From the NCBI RefSeq assembly GCF_003201105.1, contig NZ_QICJ01000009.1:62001-126000 (forward strand): 64,000 bases of DNA, given 5' to 3'. The notes beneath the pieces are model-generated. The model saw only the letters and a program-made list of their open reading frames with translations, was not told the DNA's origin and searched no databases. The translations under genes and the position numbers were made by a program. This stretch comes from Dyella sp. AtDHG13. GTDB taxonomy: Bacteria; Pseudomonadota; Gammaproteobacteria; Xanthomonadales; Rhodanobacteraceae. Below, one piece after another: positions 63,547 to 64,000 of the stretch (position 1 is the first letter of the stretch; each line of letters opens with the position of its first letter).

Positions 63547-64000
63547 ATGACGACACGACGCAAGGCCGCCCCGCCCCCGCCGAAACTGCTGGTGGAAGAA
63601 CGCCGGCGCCGCATCGTGGAGCGGGTGAACGAAAAGGGCCGCGCCACCGTCGACGAACTGGTGGCCCTGTTCGACATCTCGGCGGTGACCATCCGCGCCG
63701 ACCTGGAAGCGCTCGACCGCGCCGGCGCCATCAGCCGCTCGCACGGCGGCGCGCTGCCGGCCACCACGACGCAGCTGGACACGCCGCTCAACATCAAGGA
63801 AACCCGCCACCACGCGCAGAAGCTGCGCATCGGCCAGGCGGCGGCGCAGCTGATCGAGGACGGCGATACGGTCATACTCGACTCCGGCTCCACCACGGTG
63901 GAAATCGCGCGGCAGATCCGCCAGCGCAAGTGGACGTCGCTCACGGTGATCACCAACGCGCTGAACATCGCGATGGAGCTGTCGGCCACGCAGGGCGTGC
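63547..64000 (+). CDS. DeoR-family transcriptional regulator (partial, runs off the window end)
   Basis: The first 151 residues of a DeoR regulator with no stop codon before the window end. The helix-turn-helix (LLVEERRRRIVERVNEKGRATVDELVALFDISAVTIRADLEALDRAGAISRSHGGAL, about residues 14-70) is complete. The effector-binding sugar-phosphate domain begins (LIEDGDTVILDSGSTTVEIARQI). GGAAAGGAACC precedes the ATG. Divergent operons with GAAAC repeats lie just upstream, so it likely represses them in the absence of a sugar phosphate, in the manner of AgaR. Confidence 0.93.
   Translation, partial: MTTRRKAAPPPPKLLVEERRRRIVERVNEKGRATVDELVALFDISAVTIRADLEALDRAGAISRSHGGALPATTTQLDTPLNIKETRHHAQKLRIGQAAAQLIEDGDTVILDSGSTTVEIARQIRQRKWTSLTVITNALNIAMELSATQGV

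Overview
The window reads as chromosome of a high-GC gammaproteobacterium. The best fit is the Xanthomonadales, family Rhodanobacteraceae (Dyella/Luteibacter/Frateuria-like). The reasons are: two very large TonB-dependent receptors sitting beside glycoside hydrolases; leucine dehydrogenase, isovaleryl-CoA dehydrogenase and fused isobutyryl-CoA mutase (IcmF) in one region; lipoprotein-type subtilase autotransporters; and intergenic repeats of the CGTCATyCC...GGrATCCAG and CCCTCTCCCC...GGGGAGAGGG types. The assignment is inferred from gene content, not from a marker gene. No rRNA, tRNA, CRISPR array, prophage or insertion-sequence transposase was seen.

Layout. 0-6.4 kb: a YegD-like Hsp70, an ArsR plus SRPBCC-GST fusion operon with a palindromic operator, a glycosyltransferase/polysaccharide deacetylase pair, a small membrane protein and a GST. 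6.4-7.6 kb: a gene-free stretch packed with repeats. 7.6-13.5 kb: IcmF with a 2'-5' RNA ligase-like protein, then a TetR/alpha-beta-hydrolase pair. 13.6-14.6 kb: two YXWXGXW-repeat envelope proteins. 14.6-26.1 kb: a hydroxyproline catabolic island consisting of a PAS-AraC regulator, 4-hydroxyproline epimerase, a three-part D-hydroxyproline dehydrogenase, a deaminase, ketoglutarate-semialdehyde dehydrogenase, an Xaa-Pro peptidase, a DUF885 protein and an APC permease. 26.1-30 kb: SDR and two dienelactone-hydrolase-like enzymes divergent from a LysR regulator.

30.6-35.6 kb: a GH127 beta-L-arabinofuranosidase-type enzyme and a TonB-dependent receptor. 35.8-50.8 kb: leucine/branched-chain catabolism genes (leucine dehydrogenase, isovaleryl-CoA dehydrogenase, thiolase, methylcrotonyl-CoA carboxylase beta subunit) that are dispersed. 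They are interrupted by a YccS/FUSC membrane protein and by two tandem NalP-like lipoprotein subtilase autotransporters. A tandem array of terminator-like hairpins lies just before the carboxylase gene.

50.8-64 kb: a glycan-utilisation locus. One minus-strand operon runs AgaS-type sugar isomerase, two PfkB-family kinases, TonB-dependent receptor, GH-D clan glycosidase and GH35 beta-galactosidase. Divergent to it are a class I aldolase, an amidohydrolase and a DeoR-family regulator cut by the window end. The logical flow is: outer-membrane import, periplasmic trimming of galactose or galactosamine glycosides, isomerisation to tagatose-6-phosphate, phosphorylation, and aldol cleavage to triose phosphates. 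GAAAC repeats in the divergent promoter suggest AgaR/DeoR-type control. This locus and the hydroxyproline-peptide island are the two most coherent systems in the window.
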